Source: RU20A sp042610495 (lineage in GTDB: Bacteria; Pseudomonadota; Alphaproteobacteria; Rhizobiales; Rhizobiaceae). Taken from it: a stretch of 64,000 nucleotides of DNA. Below, one piece after another: positions 27,059 through 34,065 of this stretch. The notes beneath the pieces are model-generated. The model was not told the DNA's origin, ran no database searches, and saw only the letters and a list, made by a program, of their open reading frames with translations. The stretch covers positions 1 through 64,000 of the forward strand of contig NZ_JBHGAP010000008.1 of NCBI RefSeq assembly GCF_042610495.1, written 5' to 3'. Numbering within the stretch: position 1 is the stretch's first letter; every line of letters begins with the position of its first letter. The position numbers and the translations under genes are program-made.

Positions 27059-28312
27059 TTATGCCAGAAAGCGTTCCGGCCGGTAGGGCGCGAGGTCGAT
27101 CACCGTCTTTTCTCCCGTCATGACTTCAGCAAGCGCGCGTCCCGTGACGGGGCCGAGCGTCATGCCGTGATGGGCATGGCCGAAGGCGAACCAGAGGCCC
27201 TGGTGGCGGGGGGCCTTGCCGATAATTGGCATCATATCAGGCGTGCAGGGGCGCGCGCCCATCCAAGGCTCCGGATCCCGGCGTTCGCCGAGCGGGAAGA
27301 ATTCGCGGGCAACGCGTTCGGCGCGGGTGAGCTGCACGGGCGTCTTCGGCGCATCGCGATGGGCGAATTCGGCGCCGGTCGTCAGGCGGATGCCGCGCAG
27401 CATGGGCGCGAGGAAATAGCCCTTTTCGGCATCCAGCACCCAGTTGTTCAGGGTCGCATTGTCGGCGGTGCCGTAATGCATGTGGTAGCCGCGCTTGACG
27501 GCGAGCGGGAAACGATAGCCGAGCTTGCGGGTCACTGTATCTGCCCAGGGGCCGAGGGCAACGACAACCTCCAGCGCCTCGACCGGCCCCTCCGGCGTGG
27601 CGACGCGCCAGCCGGCCCCTTCCAGAACGTGTTCCAGCGTCGCGGCATCGCCGGATACGAGGCGACCGCCCAGAGATTCGAAATAGGCGAGATAGGCCTT
27701 GTTGAGGCTGTGAGGATCGCGAATGGACCAGGGATCGCTCCAGCGCAGCCCGCCGACCAGCTCGGCCCGGATGCCCGGCTCGATGGTCTTGAGTTCGGAG
27801 GTGGACAGCTTCTGGTGGCTGACGCCGAAACCGGCGGACAGGCGCTCGGCTTCCCGATAGGCGGCGTCGCGGGCCTTTTCGGTACGAAACACCTTCATCC
27901 AGCCATCATGGCGAATGAGATGGCCGGCGCCGGCAGCGTTGATGAGATCGGCATGTTCGGTGACGGAGTTTTCGATCAGCGGCGCATAGAGCCGCGCGAT
28001 GGCCTGATGCTGGGTGAAGCCGGAGTGCCACCAGTAGCGCGCGAGAAAGGGAATGAGGCCGGGCAGCGCGCGCACATGATAATGCGCGTCGATCGTGTTG
28101 TTCAGCGCGTAACGGAACAGCGCACCGAAATCATGCGGGAAGCCATAGGGAAACACGCCCTCGCGCTGGATGAGACCAGCATTGCCGAAGGAGGTCTCCT
28201 CGCCGGCGCCGCGGCGATCGACGAGCACGACATTCTTTCCGCGCCGGGCCAGGTGGATCGCGGTGGAAATGCCGACAATGCCGGCGCCAAGGACGATGAC
28301 GTCTGTCTTCAT
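27059..28312 (-). CDS. FAD-dependent D-amino-acid dehydrogenase (DadA-like)
   Basis: A 417-residue DAO-family flavoprotein that would oxidatively deaminate a D-amino acid or related amine. The N-terminal FAD motif VIVLGAGIVGISTAIHLARRGKNVVLVDRR is clear, followed by GAGEETSFGNAGLIQ typical of DadA. Near the C-terminus MGARPCTPDMMPIIGKAPRHQGLWFAFGHAHHGMTLGPVTG closes the FAD site. ATG 28312 is the natural start with GGGAAA upstream. It is 58 bp from the UPF0114 gene on the same strand. The electron acceptor is probably the respiratory chain. Confidence 0.87.
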   Translation of the reverse strand: MKTDVIVLGAGIVGISTAIHLARRGKNVVLVDRRGAGEETSFGNAGLIQREGVFPYGFPHDFGALFRYALNNTIDAHYHVRALPGLIPFLARYWWHSGFTQHQAIARLYAPLIENSVTEHADLINAAGAGHLIRHDGWMKVFRTEKARDAAYREAERLSAGFGVSHQKLSTSELKTIEPGIRAELVGGLRWSDPWSIRDPHSLNKAYLAYFESLGGRLVSGDAATLEHVLEGAGWRVATPEGPVEALEVVVALGPWADTVTRKLGYRFPLAVKRGYHMHYGTADNATLNNWVLDAEKGYFLAPMLRGIRLTTGAEFAHRDAPKTPVQLTRAERVAREFFPLGERRDPEPWMGARPCTPDMMPIIGKAPRHQGLWFAFGHAHHGMTLGPVTGRALAEVMTGEKTVIDLAPYRPERFLA

Positions 28313-28370
28313 GATGGTTTCCCTTCCAACGCGCCTGCCCAGCACGGGCCGGCGCGGCCACGGCGGTCGT

Positions 28371-28877
28371 CTATTTCTTCAGCTTCGCCATGATCTGCTC
28401 GAGATAGCCGAGCAACACGGCAGAGGCGACGAAGGCCAGATGCATGATCGTTGCCCACATCAGCCGGTCGGCCGTGTACTGCTGGGTGTTGAGGAAGATC
28501 TGCAGGAGATGGATCGAGGAGATGGCGACAATCGAAGAGGCGACCTTGATCTTCAGGCTGCCGGCGTCGAGCTTGCCGAGGAAGGAGACTTCCCCCTCCT
28601 TCTCGCCCTCGTCGAAGCGGCTGACGAAGTTCTCGTAGCCGGAGATCATCACCATGACGATGAGGCTCGCGACCAGCGCGGCATCGATCAGGCCCAGCAT
28701 GGCAAGGATCATGTCGGCTTCGTCGTAGACGAAGATCTGCGCCGCCACCTTCCACAGCTTGAAGAGGAAGGACACGGCGTAGATGCCGAGCGCGGCGACA
28801 AGACCGAGGTAGAAGATGACGAGCAGCCAGCGGCTGGACAGGATAATGCGTTCAACAAGGAGTTCGAGCGATTTCAT
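28371..28877 (-). CDS. UPF0114 (YqhA) family membrane protein
   Basis: A 168-residue inner-membrane protein of the YqhA/UPF0114 family. Hydrophobic segments lie near residues 17-40 (WLLVIFYLGLVAALGIYAVSF), 55-80 (MILAMLGLIDAALVASLIVMVMI), 108-130 and 140-160. The hallmark motif MISGYENFVSR (about 78-88) is followed by the charged loop FDEGEKEGEV. The family has no established biochemical role. The following DadA-like gene on the same strand may be cotranscribed. Confidence 0.92.
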   Translation of the reverse strand: MKSLELLVERIILSSRWLLVIFYLGLVAALGIYAVSFLFKLWKVAAQIFVYDEADMILAMLGLIDAALVASLIVMVMISGYENFVSRFDEGEKEGEVSFLGKLDAGSLKIKVASSIVAISSIHLLQIFLNTQQYTADRLMWATIMHLAFVASAVLLGYLEQIMAKLKK

Positions 28878-28973
28878 GGGTCCCGGCCATCATTGTGCAG
28901 GTGCGAAACATGCGGCCATGATTAGCCAAGGCTTCAGAACGCCGCAAGCGGGTGTCCCGCAATGACGCCATGC

Positions 28974-29004
28974 AAAAGGGGCGGTGCTTGTCGCACCGCC
29001 CCTT
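28974..29004 (-). terminator. Terminator of the DUF1328 gene
   Basis: AAGGGGCGGTGC (28976-28987) pairs perfectly with GCACCGCCCCTT (28993-29004). On the minus strand the stem is followed by TTTT, so it terminates the small membrane gene at 29035-29199. Confidence 0.9.
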
Positions 29005-29034
29005 GCCAGACATCCGTCTGTTGCTATCAGGCCC

Positions 29035-29199
29035 TTACGCCCGGCGGAAAAGACCGACGACGAGCGAGATGACCAGGAAGGCCAGGAACAGGAAGAAGAG
29101 GATCTGCGCAATGCCGGCCGAAGCGCCCGCAATGCCGCCAAAGCCGAGTACACCGGCAATAATGGCCACGACGAGGAAGACGAGAGCGTAGTAAAGCAT
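29035..29199 (-). CDS. UPF0391 / DUF1328 small membrane protein
   Basis: A 54-residue protein with two helices (YYALVFLVVAIIAGVLGFGG and QILFFLFLAFLVISLVVGLF), linked by the family motif GIAGASAGIAQ, ending in RRA. The family is widespread in Proteobacteria and is often stress-induced, but its function is not established. Start ATG 29199 follows AAGGAGA. A good EcfG-type promoter lies 37 bp upstream of the start. Confidence 0.93.
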   Translation of the reverse strand: MLYYALVFLVVAIIAGVLGFGGIAGASAGIAQILFFLFLAFLVISLVVGLFRRA

Positions 29200-29235
29200 G
29201 TGTTTCTCCTTGGGGTCCGTAATTGATGACAGCAA

Positions 29236-29260
29236 AACGCCGGCTGCGGCATTTTGTTCC
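29236..29260 (-). promoter_or_regulatory. Predicted EcfG promoter of the DUF1328 gene
   Basis: On the minus strand GGAAC (29260-29256) is followed after 17 bp by GTT (29238-29236), i.e. 16 bp to CGTT. It stands 37 bp before the ATG at 29199. Confidence 0.7.
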
Positions 29261-29319
29261 GGCTTCCCGTCGCTCTATTCTTTTTGAACGGCTGCCCCAT
29301 ATCCCTCTTCCATCTTAAA

Positions 29320-29334
29320 TTAACGCATACTTAA
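29320..29334. promoter_or_regulatory. Perfect CtrA-type box TTAA-N7-TTAA
   Basis: TTAA at 29320-29323 and 29331-29334 flank seven bases, an exact match to the CtrA half-site pair of alphaproteobacteria. It lies between the DUF1328 gene and the small gene at 29481. Which gene it would serve is unclear. Confidence 0.4.
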
Positions 29335-29385
29335 CCATGATCGACGGCATTTGACCCTGTTCGGCACATGCAGAGCAGGCATGCG

Positions 29386-29411
29386 GGAACCATCGTCCCC
29401 GGGGATACGTT
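29386..29411 (+). promoter_or_regulatory. Predicted EcfG promoter of the small gene at 29481
   Basis: GGAAC at 29386-29390, 17 bp, then CGTT at 29408-29411. The spacing is one longer than in most other sites here but within the published range. It lies 69 bp before the start at 29481. Confidence 0.55.
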
Positions 29412-29480
29412 GAGCGGCTACCAAGATGAAAGAAGAAGCAGTCAATCACGTATCGGTAACAGTGTTGAAGGCGAATGATC

Positions 29481-29690
29481 ATGGCCCTGCCCGTCAAACA
29501 GATATGGAAATCGGCTGTCGAAGCCGGACGCCCCGTGTCGCGCACGGAGAGCGGCAATGCACCCATCGCGCACACGCTGCGCCATCTGATGTCCGAGAGC
29601 ACGGACGGCCAGGCCGTGGTGGACTTCGAAGGCCTGCTGGGACGTCTTGCCGACGCGGAAATCAAGAACCGCAAGCCGCGGGATCATTGA
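29481..29690 (+). CDS. Small soluble protein of unknown function
   Basis: A 69-residue protein with no membrane segment: VKQIWKSAVEAGRPVSRTES, then HTLRHLMSESTDGQAVVDFEGLLGRLADAEIKNRKPRDH. ATG 29481 is favoured over ATG 29475 because GAAGG at 29467-29471 gives a 9-bp spacing. A predicted EcfG promoter is upstream and a short hairpin (TTGAAGGGCTT and its complement) overlaps its end. Probably a stress-regulon gene; function unknown. Confidence 0.55.
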   Translation: MALPVKQIWKSAVEAGRPVSRTESGNAPIAHTLRHLMSESTDGQAVVDFEGLLGRLADAEIKNRKPRDH

Positions 29691-29814
29691 AGGGCTTCAG
29701 AAGCCCCTCAACGATCTCGCCGGATCGCGCGGCACATGGATAGAAAAAGAGCCGGGGCATCATCGACGCGGCGCCCCGGCTCTTCTTTTGCGGGCTTCTG
29801 CGCCGGCCGGCCGT

Positions 29815-30144
29815 CTATTTCGACAGCGCGGTTGCCCGCGGCACGGCGTGGTCCGCATGCGCTACGATGGCGGGGTGATCGACCTTGACGGAGACATCGA
29901 GCTTTCCGGCCGGCGTCACGTCCCAGACGATCTCGAGATTGTCGTAGATCATGGCGGGATCGATGCTGACGCAGGCGCCGTGGATGCGCGGCGCAAGACG
30001 TGACGCCTCGCGGCTTGCCGCCGGCAGGTCGGCACGGCAATCGGCGACAGTCTCGTAGGCTTCGAGCGGGGCAGGTATTTCGCGGCAATCGAGGTTGGAC
30101 TCACCGCAGGCGACAAGAAGGAGAATGGCTGCAACGTGTTCCAT
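29815..30144 (-). CDS. Small lipoprotein-like exported protein
   Basis: Starting at ATG 30144, the 109-residue product begins MEHVAAILLLVACGES, in which LVAC fits a lipobox with Cys at position 14, though the n-region lacks lysine or arginine. Three further cysteines follow (LDCREIP, ADCRADL, GACVSIDP), suggesting a disulphide. The C-terminal half reads as beta-rich (YDNLEIVWDVTPAGKLDVSVKV). GGAGAG lies before the ATG, and an EcfG-type promoter ends 33 bp upstream. Unknown function; probably envelope stress-related by context. Confidence 0.6.
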   Translation of the reverse strand: MEHVAAILLLVACGESNLDCREIPAPLEAYETVADCRADLPAASREASRLAPRIHGACVSIDPAMIYDNLEIVWDVTPAGKLDVSVKVDHPAIVAHADHAVPRATALSK

Positions 30145-30176
30145 GGCGGCTCTCCACATCAGGGATTTGCCGTTCA

Positions 30177-30202
30177 AACGTTGCAGGCGAGACAGAGGTT
30201 CC
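30177..30202 (-). promoter_or_regulatory. Predicted EcfG promoter of the lipoprotein-like gene
   Basis: On the minus strand GGAAC (30202-30198), 17 bp, then CGTT (30180-30177). The -10 ends 33 bp before the ATG at 30144. Confidence 0.6.
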
Positions 30203-30275
30203 GCGCGCGGACGGCGCGCGATTCAACAGCGCGCGAGGGCTGCAGACCGAAAGTTGACGTGATTGTGGCCGTGCG

Positions 30276-30300
30276 GGAACAAATTCCTTGATGGATCGTT
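30276..30300 (+). promoter_or_regulatory. Predicted EcfG promoter of the DUF3309 gene
   Basis: GGAAC at 30276-30280, then 17 bp to GTT at 30298-30300 (CGTT with 16 bp). It is 63 bp before the ATG at 30363 and back-to-back with the site for the lipoprotein-like gene at 30177-30202. Confidence 0.7.
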
Positions 30301-30362
30301 ATTGCGGCAAGAAACGATGCCGGCACAAGAGTTTCAAAGCCGGAGCATAGGGAGCGTACCGC

Positions 30363-30515
30363 ATGTCAACCATCCTTCTCGTCATTCTCGTTCTCTTGCT
30401 GATCGGCGCCCTGCCCACCTGGGGCCACAGCCGCTCCTGGGGCTATGGTCCCTCGGGTGGTCTCGGCCTTGTCGTCGTGATTTTGCTTATCCTCATTCTG
30501 ATGGGCCGCATCTAA
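30363..30515 (+). CDS. DUF3309 family small membrane protein
   Basis: Fifty codons: MSTILLVILVLLLIGALPTW, then GHSRSWGYGPSGGLG, then LVVVILLILILMGRI. This is the complete DUF3309 pattern, two short hydrophobic helices joined by a Trp/Gly/Ser loop with W-x-x-S-x-x-W-G-Y. Members are common in alphaproteobacteria; function is unknown. The EcfG-type promoter upstream and the lipoprotein gene 65 bp downstream suggest a stress-induced two-gene unit ending at the terminator near 30853. Confidence 0.9.
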   Translation: MSTILLVILVLLLIGALPTWGHSRSWGYGPSGGLGLVVVILLILILMGRI

Positions 30516-30580
30516 GCCCACAGTGAAACTACCCGGAAGTGCCTGCTCAACCCTCGTCGCGTCCTGAAAGGAACCCGAAC

Positions 30581-30829
30581 ATGAAGAAAATCCTCCTCGT
30601 CTCCGCCCTTATCCTGCCGCTGGCAGCCTGCAGCCAGACCGAACGGGGCGCCGGCATCGGTGCCGTCTCGGGCGGCATCATCGGTGGCGCCGTGACGGGT
30701 AACGTGCGCGGTGCTGCCGTCGGTGCCGCTGTCGGCGGTGTCGCCGGCGCGCTGATCGGCAATGCCAACGAGCCGGGCCGCTGCTACTACCGCGATCGCT
30801 ACGGCCGCCGCTACGTCGACGCCTGCTGA
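30581..30829 (+). CDS. Glycine-zipper lipoprotein
   Basis: An 82-residue lipoprotein. The signal MKKILLVSALILPLAAC has lipobox LAAC with Cys17. Residues 24-60 form a glycine-zipper repeat (GAGIGAVSGGIIGGAVTG, VRGAAVGAAVGGVAGALIG) that packs membrane helices in outer-membrane proteins of the SlyB/YMGG type. The end GRCYYRDRYGRRYVDAC carries two cysteines. AAAGGA precedes ATG 30581. It probably shares the stress promoter of the DUF3309 gene. The role is likely in envelope structure. Confidence 0.9.
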   Translation: MKKILLVSALILPLAACSQTERGAGIGAVSGGIIGGAVTGNVRGAAVGAAVGGVAGALIGNANEPGRCYYRDRYGRRYVDAC

Positions 30830-30852
30830 TCGGTCCGAAGGGACTAAGCAAA

Positions 30853-30884
30853 AACCCCGGAAGCAGTCGCTTCCGGGGTTTTTT
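30853..30884 (+). terminator. Rho-independent terminator
   Basis: AACCCCGGAAGC (30853-30864) pairs with GCTTCCGGGGTT (30869-30880), followed by TTTTTT. The A-run on the left allows weak use from nepR on the other strand. Confidence 0.93.
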
Positions 30885-30927
30885 ATGGGCCGATAATCGG
30901 ATCGGCATGGCGGATAGCGCCGCCTCG

Positions 30928-31140
30928 TCAGGATTTGCGCCCGGCAGCCTCGGCTGCGTCCAGCTTTTCCAGGAGGTCGAGAAACATGTCCGGAATCGGC
31001 TGGTTTTCGACGTCGTCATAGAGGGCCTTGAGGCGCAGCGCGATGTCGCGATTGGCGTCGCCTGGCGGGAAGATCGTGTCCGCGCCCGTCTTGCCCGCCG
31101 GGATCGAACCTGCGCGAGGCCTGCCGTTGCTGTCCGTCAT
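30928..31140 (-). CDS. nepR: NepR anti-sigma factor of the general stress response
   Basis: NepR binds and inhibits the sigma factor EcfG. Phosphorylated PhyR, which mimics the sigma factor, pulls NepR away under stress. The 70-residue product has the family core at residues 35-61: LRLKALYDDVENQPIPDMFL followed by DLLEKLD, with a disordered N-terminus containing R-P-R. ATG 31140 follows AAAGGAG. It is divergent from phyR, and a predicted EcfG promoter upstream would give autoregulation. Unusually, no ecfG gene follows it: the downstream neighbour is a convergent lipoprotein gene. Confidence 0.93.
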   Translation of the reverse strand: MTDSNGRPRAGSIPAGKTGADTIFPPGDANRDIALRLKALYDDVENQPIPDMFLDLLEKLDAAEAAGRKS

Positions 31141-31185
31141 GCTGCTGGCTCCTTTCGTCCCCTTCGCTTTTGCATCACGCCTGCC

Positions 31186-31210
31186 AACATCTCAAGGGCG
31201 GCATTGTTCC
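31186..31210 (-). promoter_or_regulatory. Predicted EcfG promoter of nepR
   Basis: On the minus strand GGAAC (31210-31206), 17 bp, then GTT (31188-31186); the -10 reads TGTT rather than CGTT. It is 46 bp upstream of the nepR ATG, consistent with positive autoregulation seen in other Rhizobiales. Confidence 0.65.
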
Positions 31211-31332
31211 CGGTCCTTTTGCGACCTGGCCCGCACGCTCCAGCCCTTCCACGCCGGCTTCGGCGCAGGGTGGAAAACGGCGTTCAAACCAACTTTCCTT
31301 CGCCACCAAAACATGGTCAAAACGATTTGAAG

Positions 31333-31349
31333 TGATCCGCGGCGGATCA
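31333..31349. promoter_or_regulatory. 17-bp perfect palindrome upstream of phyR
   Basis: TGATCCGC and GCGGATCA flank a central G, 53 bp before the phyR start codon. A perfect dyad in a regulatory gap suggests an operator or a short RNA hairpin; no known regulator is assigned. Confidence 0.4.
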
Positions 31350-31401
31350 TGACATCGATTGTTTTGAAGATCATAAAGATGTCTAGGCGAGGACAGACAA
31401 A

Positions 31402-32199
31402 ATGTCACTTTCTATGCGTATTGCCGCCCACCTCCCCTATCTGCGCCGCTTTTCCCGCGCCCTGACAGGGTCGCAGACGGTGGGAGACGCCTATGTGGCC
31501 GGGGTGCTGGAAGCGCTGATTGCCGATATCGGCCTGTTTCCCACGCATTCCGACGACCGCATCAACACGTTCCAGCTCTTCTGCCGGGTGTTTCCGACGC
31601 TGTCGATCGAGGAGCCGGCCGTCTCCTCGCCCTTCGGCTGGGAGCAGAAGGCTTCCGTCAATCTCGCCCGCATGTCTCCGGAAACACGCAAGGCCTTCCT
31701 GCTGGTGTCTGTCGAAGGTTTCAGCGCAGCCGAGGCGGCGCTCATTCTGGACGAGAGCTTGGAGGCCGTGGAGGCTCAGCTTGACGGTGCCGCCCGCGCC
31801 ATCAAGGAACAGGTGGCGACCACGGTCATGATCATCGAGGACGAACCGCTGATCGCGCTCGACATCGAAGACCTCGTGCGCGGGCTCGGCCACAATGTGG
31901 TGGGCATTGCGCGCACGCATACCGAGGCGGTCGATCTTTTCACCCGGACGCAGCCGAAGCTGGTGCTGGCCGATATCCAGCTCGCCGACGGCAGCTCCGG
32001 CATCGACGCGGTCAATGACATCCTGACATCGGCGACGATCCCCGTCATCTTCATCACGGCGTTTCCGGAACGGCTGCTGACAGGCGAGAAGCCGGAGCCT
32101 GCGTTCCTGGTGACCAAGCCCTTCAACCCGGACATGGTGCGGGCGCTGATCAGCCAGGCTCTGTTCTTCGATGAGAATGCGAAGACGGCGCAAGCCTGA
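31402..32199 (+). CDS. phyR: PhyR, response regulator of the general stress response
   Basis: A 265-residue anti-anti-sigma factor. Residues 1-135 are an ECF-sigma-like domain (RRFSRALTGSQTVGDAYV, then LARMSPETRKAFLLVSVEGFSAAEAALIL) that mimics EcfG. Residues 140-258 are a receiver: acidic E146/D147, phosphoacceptor D191 in LVLADIQL, and K239. The FITAFPERLLTGE segment at 217-229 is the FAT GUY-type motif of this receiver class. Phosphorylation exposes the sigma-like domain to NepR. It is divergent from nepR and followed by a strong terminator. Confidence 0.96.
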   Translation: MSLSMRIAAHLPYLRRFSRALTGSQTVGDAYVAGVLEALIADIGLFPTHSDDRINTFQLFCRVFPTLSIEEPAVSSPFGWEQKASVNLARMSPETRKAFLLVSVEGFSAAEAALILDESLEAVEAQLDGAARAIKEQVATTVMIIEDEPLIALDIEDLVRGLGHNVVGIARTHTEAVDLFTRTQPKLVLADIQLADGSSGIDAVNDILTSATIPVIFITAFPERLLTGEKPEPAFLVTKPFNPDMVRALISQALFFDENAKTAQA

Positions 32200-32282
32200 A
32201 GGCGCCGGTTTGCGCTTCGGCCAAGGTGGCCTGAAGTGCAGATCGGGTTTGATCGGCGTGACGCTTCAAGCCGCGTTCAAGA

Positions 32283-32320
32283 CACGAAAACCGGCCTCTC
32301 GCGGGGCCGGTTTTTTCGTG
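32283..32320. terminator. Terminator between phyR and the AI-2E gene
   Basis: CACGAAAACCGGCC (32283-32296) and GGCCGGTTTTTTCGTG (32305-32320) form a stem with T-runs on both strands; it can end both convergent transcripts. Confidence 0.9.
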
Positions 32321-32336
32321 AACGAATTCGCCTGCC

Positions 32337-33473
32337 TCAGCCCGGCAGCTGGCGCTCCGGTGGCTTCGGGCGCACCTCTTCAAAGATGGTCATCGCGATC
32401 AGACAGAGCGGCATGGCGAGCATGGCGCCGACCGCACCCCACATCCAGGTCCAGAAGATGATGGCCGTGAAGATGATGAAGGGGTTAACCTCCAGCCGGC
32501 TGCCGAGGATCGACGGCATCAGAAGGTTTTCCATGACGAGATGCAGAAGAAAGAAGCCGATGGCCGGCAAAAGCGCGATCAGCAGCGCATCATGGGTCAT
32601 CAGGCCGCCGGCGGCCAGCGCCAGCGTCATCACGGTGACGCCGAGATAGGGCACGAAGCTGGAGAGAAAGGCGAAAAAGCCCCAGATCGGCGCGAGCGCC
32701 AGCCCGCCGACGAAAGCGATGCCCATGGTGACGACGCCAAGCGCTGCATACATCAGGCTGGCCGTGGAGAAGTAGAAGCCAAGCGCCGCCTCGATGGCGT
32801 TCATGATGCGGATGGCCGCAAGGCGCCGCTCGCGATGGGCGCTTGCCATGATCAGGGTCTTGCGCAGCTCGACCCGGCCGATGAGGAAGAGGCCGAGCGC
32901 GGCGATGAAAACCAGAATCTGGATGATGGCGGGCGTCACGCCGCTCGCGGCAAAACTGACCACCGTGCCCGCATGCTGCATGACCATGTCGGTCATGACC
33001 TTGTCATCGCCGCCGCTTCCCGCCGTCAATTCCCAAAGGCGGACCCGCCCGAGCAGTGGCTGAAGCCGCTGCAACGTGCCTTCGAGGATTTGCGGCGCCT
33101 GGGTGAAGAGGTTGGCGACGGGGTCGGCGAGGCGGTTGACGAGAAACAGTGTGACGGATGCCAGGAGCAGAGCGAGGGTCAGGCCACCCAGTACCGGGGG
33201 AATGCCGAAGCGACCCAGCCTGTCGGCCGCCGCGCCCAGCACCGTTCCGACGACGACGGCCATGGTGACCGGCATCAACACAGGCTTCATGGTGTAGACA
33301 GCTGCCGAAGCCGCGAGCACGAAAAGGCCGATAATCGACCAGATGACGGCGTAGTCGAAGCCGTCGCGCCGGATGGTTACCTGCCGTCTGGAAGGCGTCT
33401 CCGGTGCCGTTTCCGGCTCCAGACCACTTGCCGGAACGGGCCGCCCGCCGCGCAACCGCTTCATCAAATTCAT
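32337..33473 (-). CDS. AI-2E (PerM) family transporter
   Basis: A 378-residue inner-membrane protein. After a cytoplasmic Pro/Arg-rich N-terminus, residues 38-100 hold the first helices (DYAVIWSIIGLFVLAASAAV, PVTMAVVVGTVLGAAADRLG). The C-terminal half has PIWGFFAFLSSFVPYLGVTV and the family mark ENLLMPSILGSRLEVNPFII near residues 317-336. Members include TqsA and sodium/proton antiporters; substrate is uncertain. It converges on phyR across a shared terminator. Confidence 0.9.
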   Translation of the reverse strand: MNLMKRLRGGRPVPASGLEPETAPETPSRRQVTIRRDGFDYAVIWSIIGLFVLAASAAVYTMKPVLMPVTMAVVVGTVLGAAADRLGRFGIPPVLGGLTLALLLASVTLFLVNRLADPVANLFTQAPQILEGTLQRLQPLLGRVRLWELTAGSGGDDKVMTDMVMQHAGTVVSFAASGVTPAIIQILVFIAALGLFLIGRVELRKTLIMASAHRERRLAAIRIMNAIEAALGFYFSTASLMYAALGVVTMGIAFVGGLALAPIWGFFAFLSSFVPYLGVTVMTLALAAGGLMTHDALLIALLPAIGFFLLHLVMENLLMPSILGSRLEVNPFIIFTAIIFWTWMWGAVGAMLAMPLCLIAMTIFEEVRPKPPERQLPG

Positions 33474-33661
33474 CTTGATCCCCTCGCCTCCACCGGCCTG
33501 ATGCCCGTCGGAGGACTACCCCTCATTGATCATTGCGCCTGAGCGTTATCCCGCCGCTTTGAAACGCGGACCGGCAGGATTGGGCTGCGGCACAAAAGCC
33601 GGAGCGCCAATCGGCTTTCGTCTCGCCGATCAGCGCCCGGGTACCCGCACCGCAGCGACGG

Positions 33662-33835
33662 TCAGCGCTGTTCTTCCGGCGGAAAGACCGCCAGCGTCAG
33701 CGACAGCGCGCCAGCGCCGGCGAGCATGACAAGAAGGATGTTGGCAATGCCAGAGACGCTGTCGGGCACAAGGCCGAAAACGAGGATCGCAGCGGCAACA
33801 ATGGCGAGCATGATCCGGGGAATCCAGTAGAGCAT
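33662..33835 (-). CDS. 57-residue two-helix membrane protein
   Basis: A gene too short for routine calling. ATG 33835 follows AGGAGGAT, and the product reads MLYWIPRIMLAIVAAAILVF, then GLVPDSVSGIANILLVMLA, then a third hydrophobic patch (GALSLTLAVF) and PPEEQR. At least two membrane helices are likely. A predicted EcfG promoter ends 43 bp before the start, with optimal 16-bp spacing to CGTT. It resembles in size and style the DUF1328 and DUF3309 proteins nearby. Function unknown. Confidence 0.75.
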   Translation of the reverse strand: MLYWIPRIMLAIVAAAILVFGLVPDSVSGIANILLVMLAGAGALSLTLAVFPPEEQR

Positions 33836-33877
33836 GGGGCATCCTCCTGAGTGCTGTAATGTATGAAGATGCCCTTA

Positions 33878-33902
33878 AACGCACGGCAGAACGGATGGTT
33901 CC
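33878..33902 (-). promoter_or_regulatory. Predicted EcfG promoter of the 57-residue gene
   Basis: On the minus strand GGAAC (33902-33898), 16 bp, then CGTT (33881-33878), the full consensus. Confidence 0.7.
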
Positions 33903-34065
33903 CGTTCCTCCCTGCCACTGGCGGCCTTTGTCGGGAAAATATCAACTGTCACGAAACTTTCAGTGATCCGCAATCGTTTCTGCGCGTATCCCGGATCAAA
34001 TGACAGCATTGCGGGCTGCCGAAACCCCGGATGACCCGACACGCACGTGAACACGGAGAACACCG

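Noticed and set aside
32541..33542. 333-codon frame antisense to the AI-2E transporter
   Set aside because: The opposite strand encodes a clear multi-span transporter; this frame is charged low-complexity shadow sequence.
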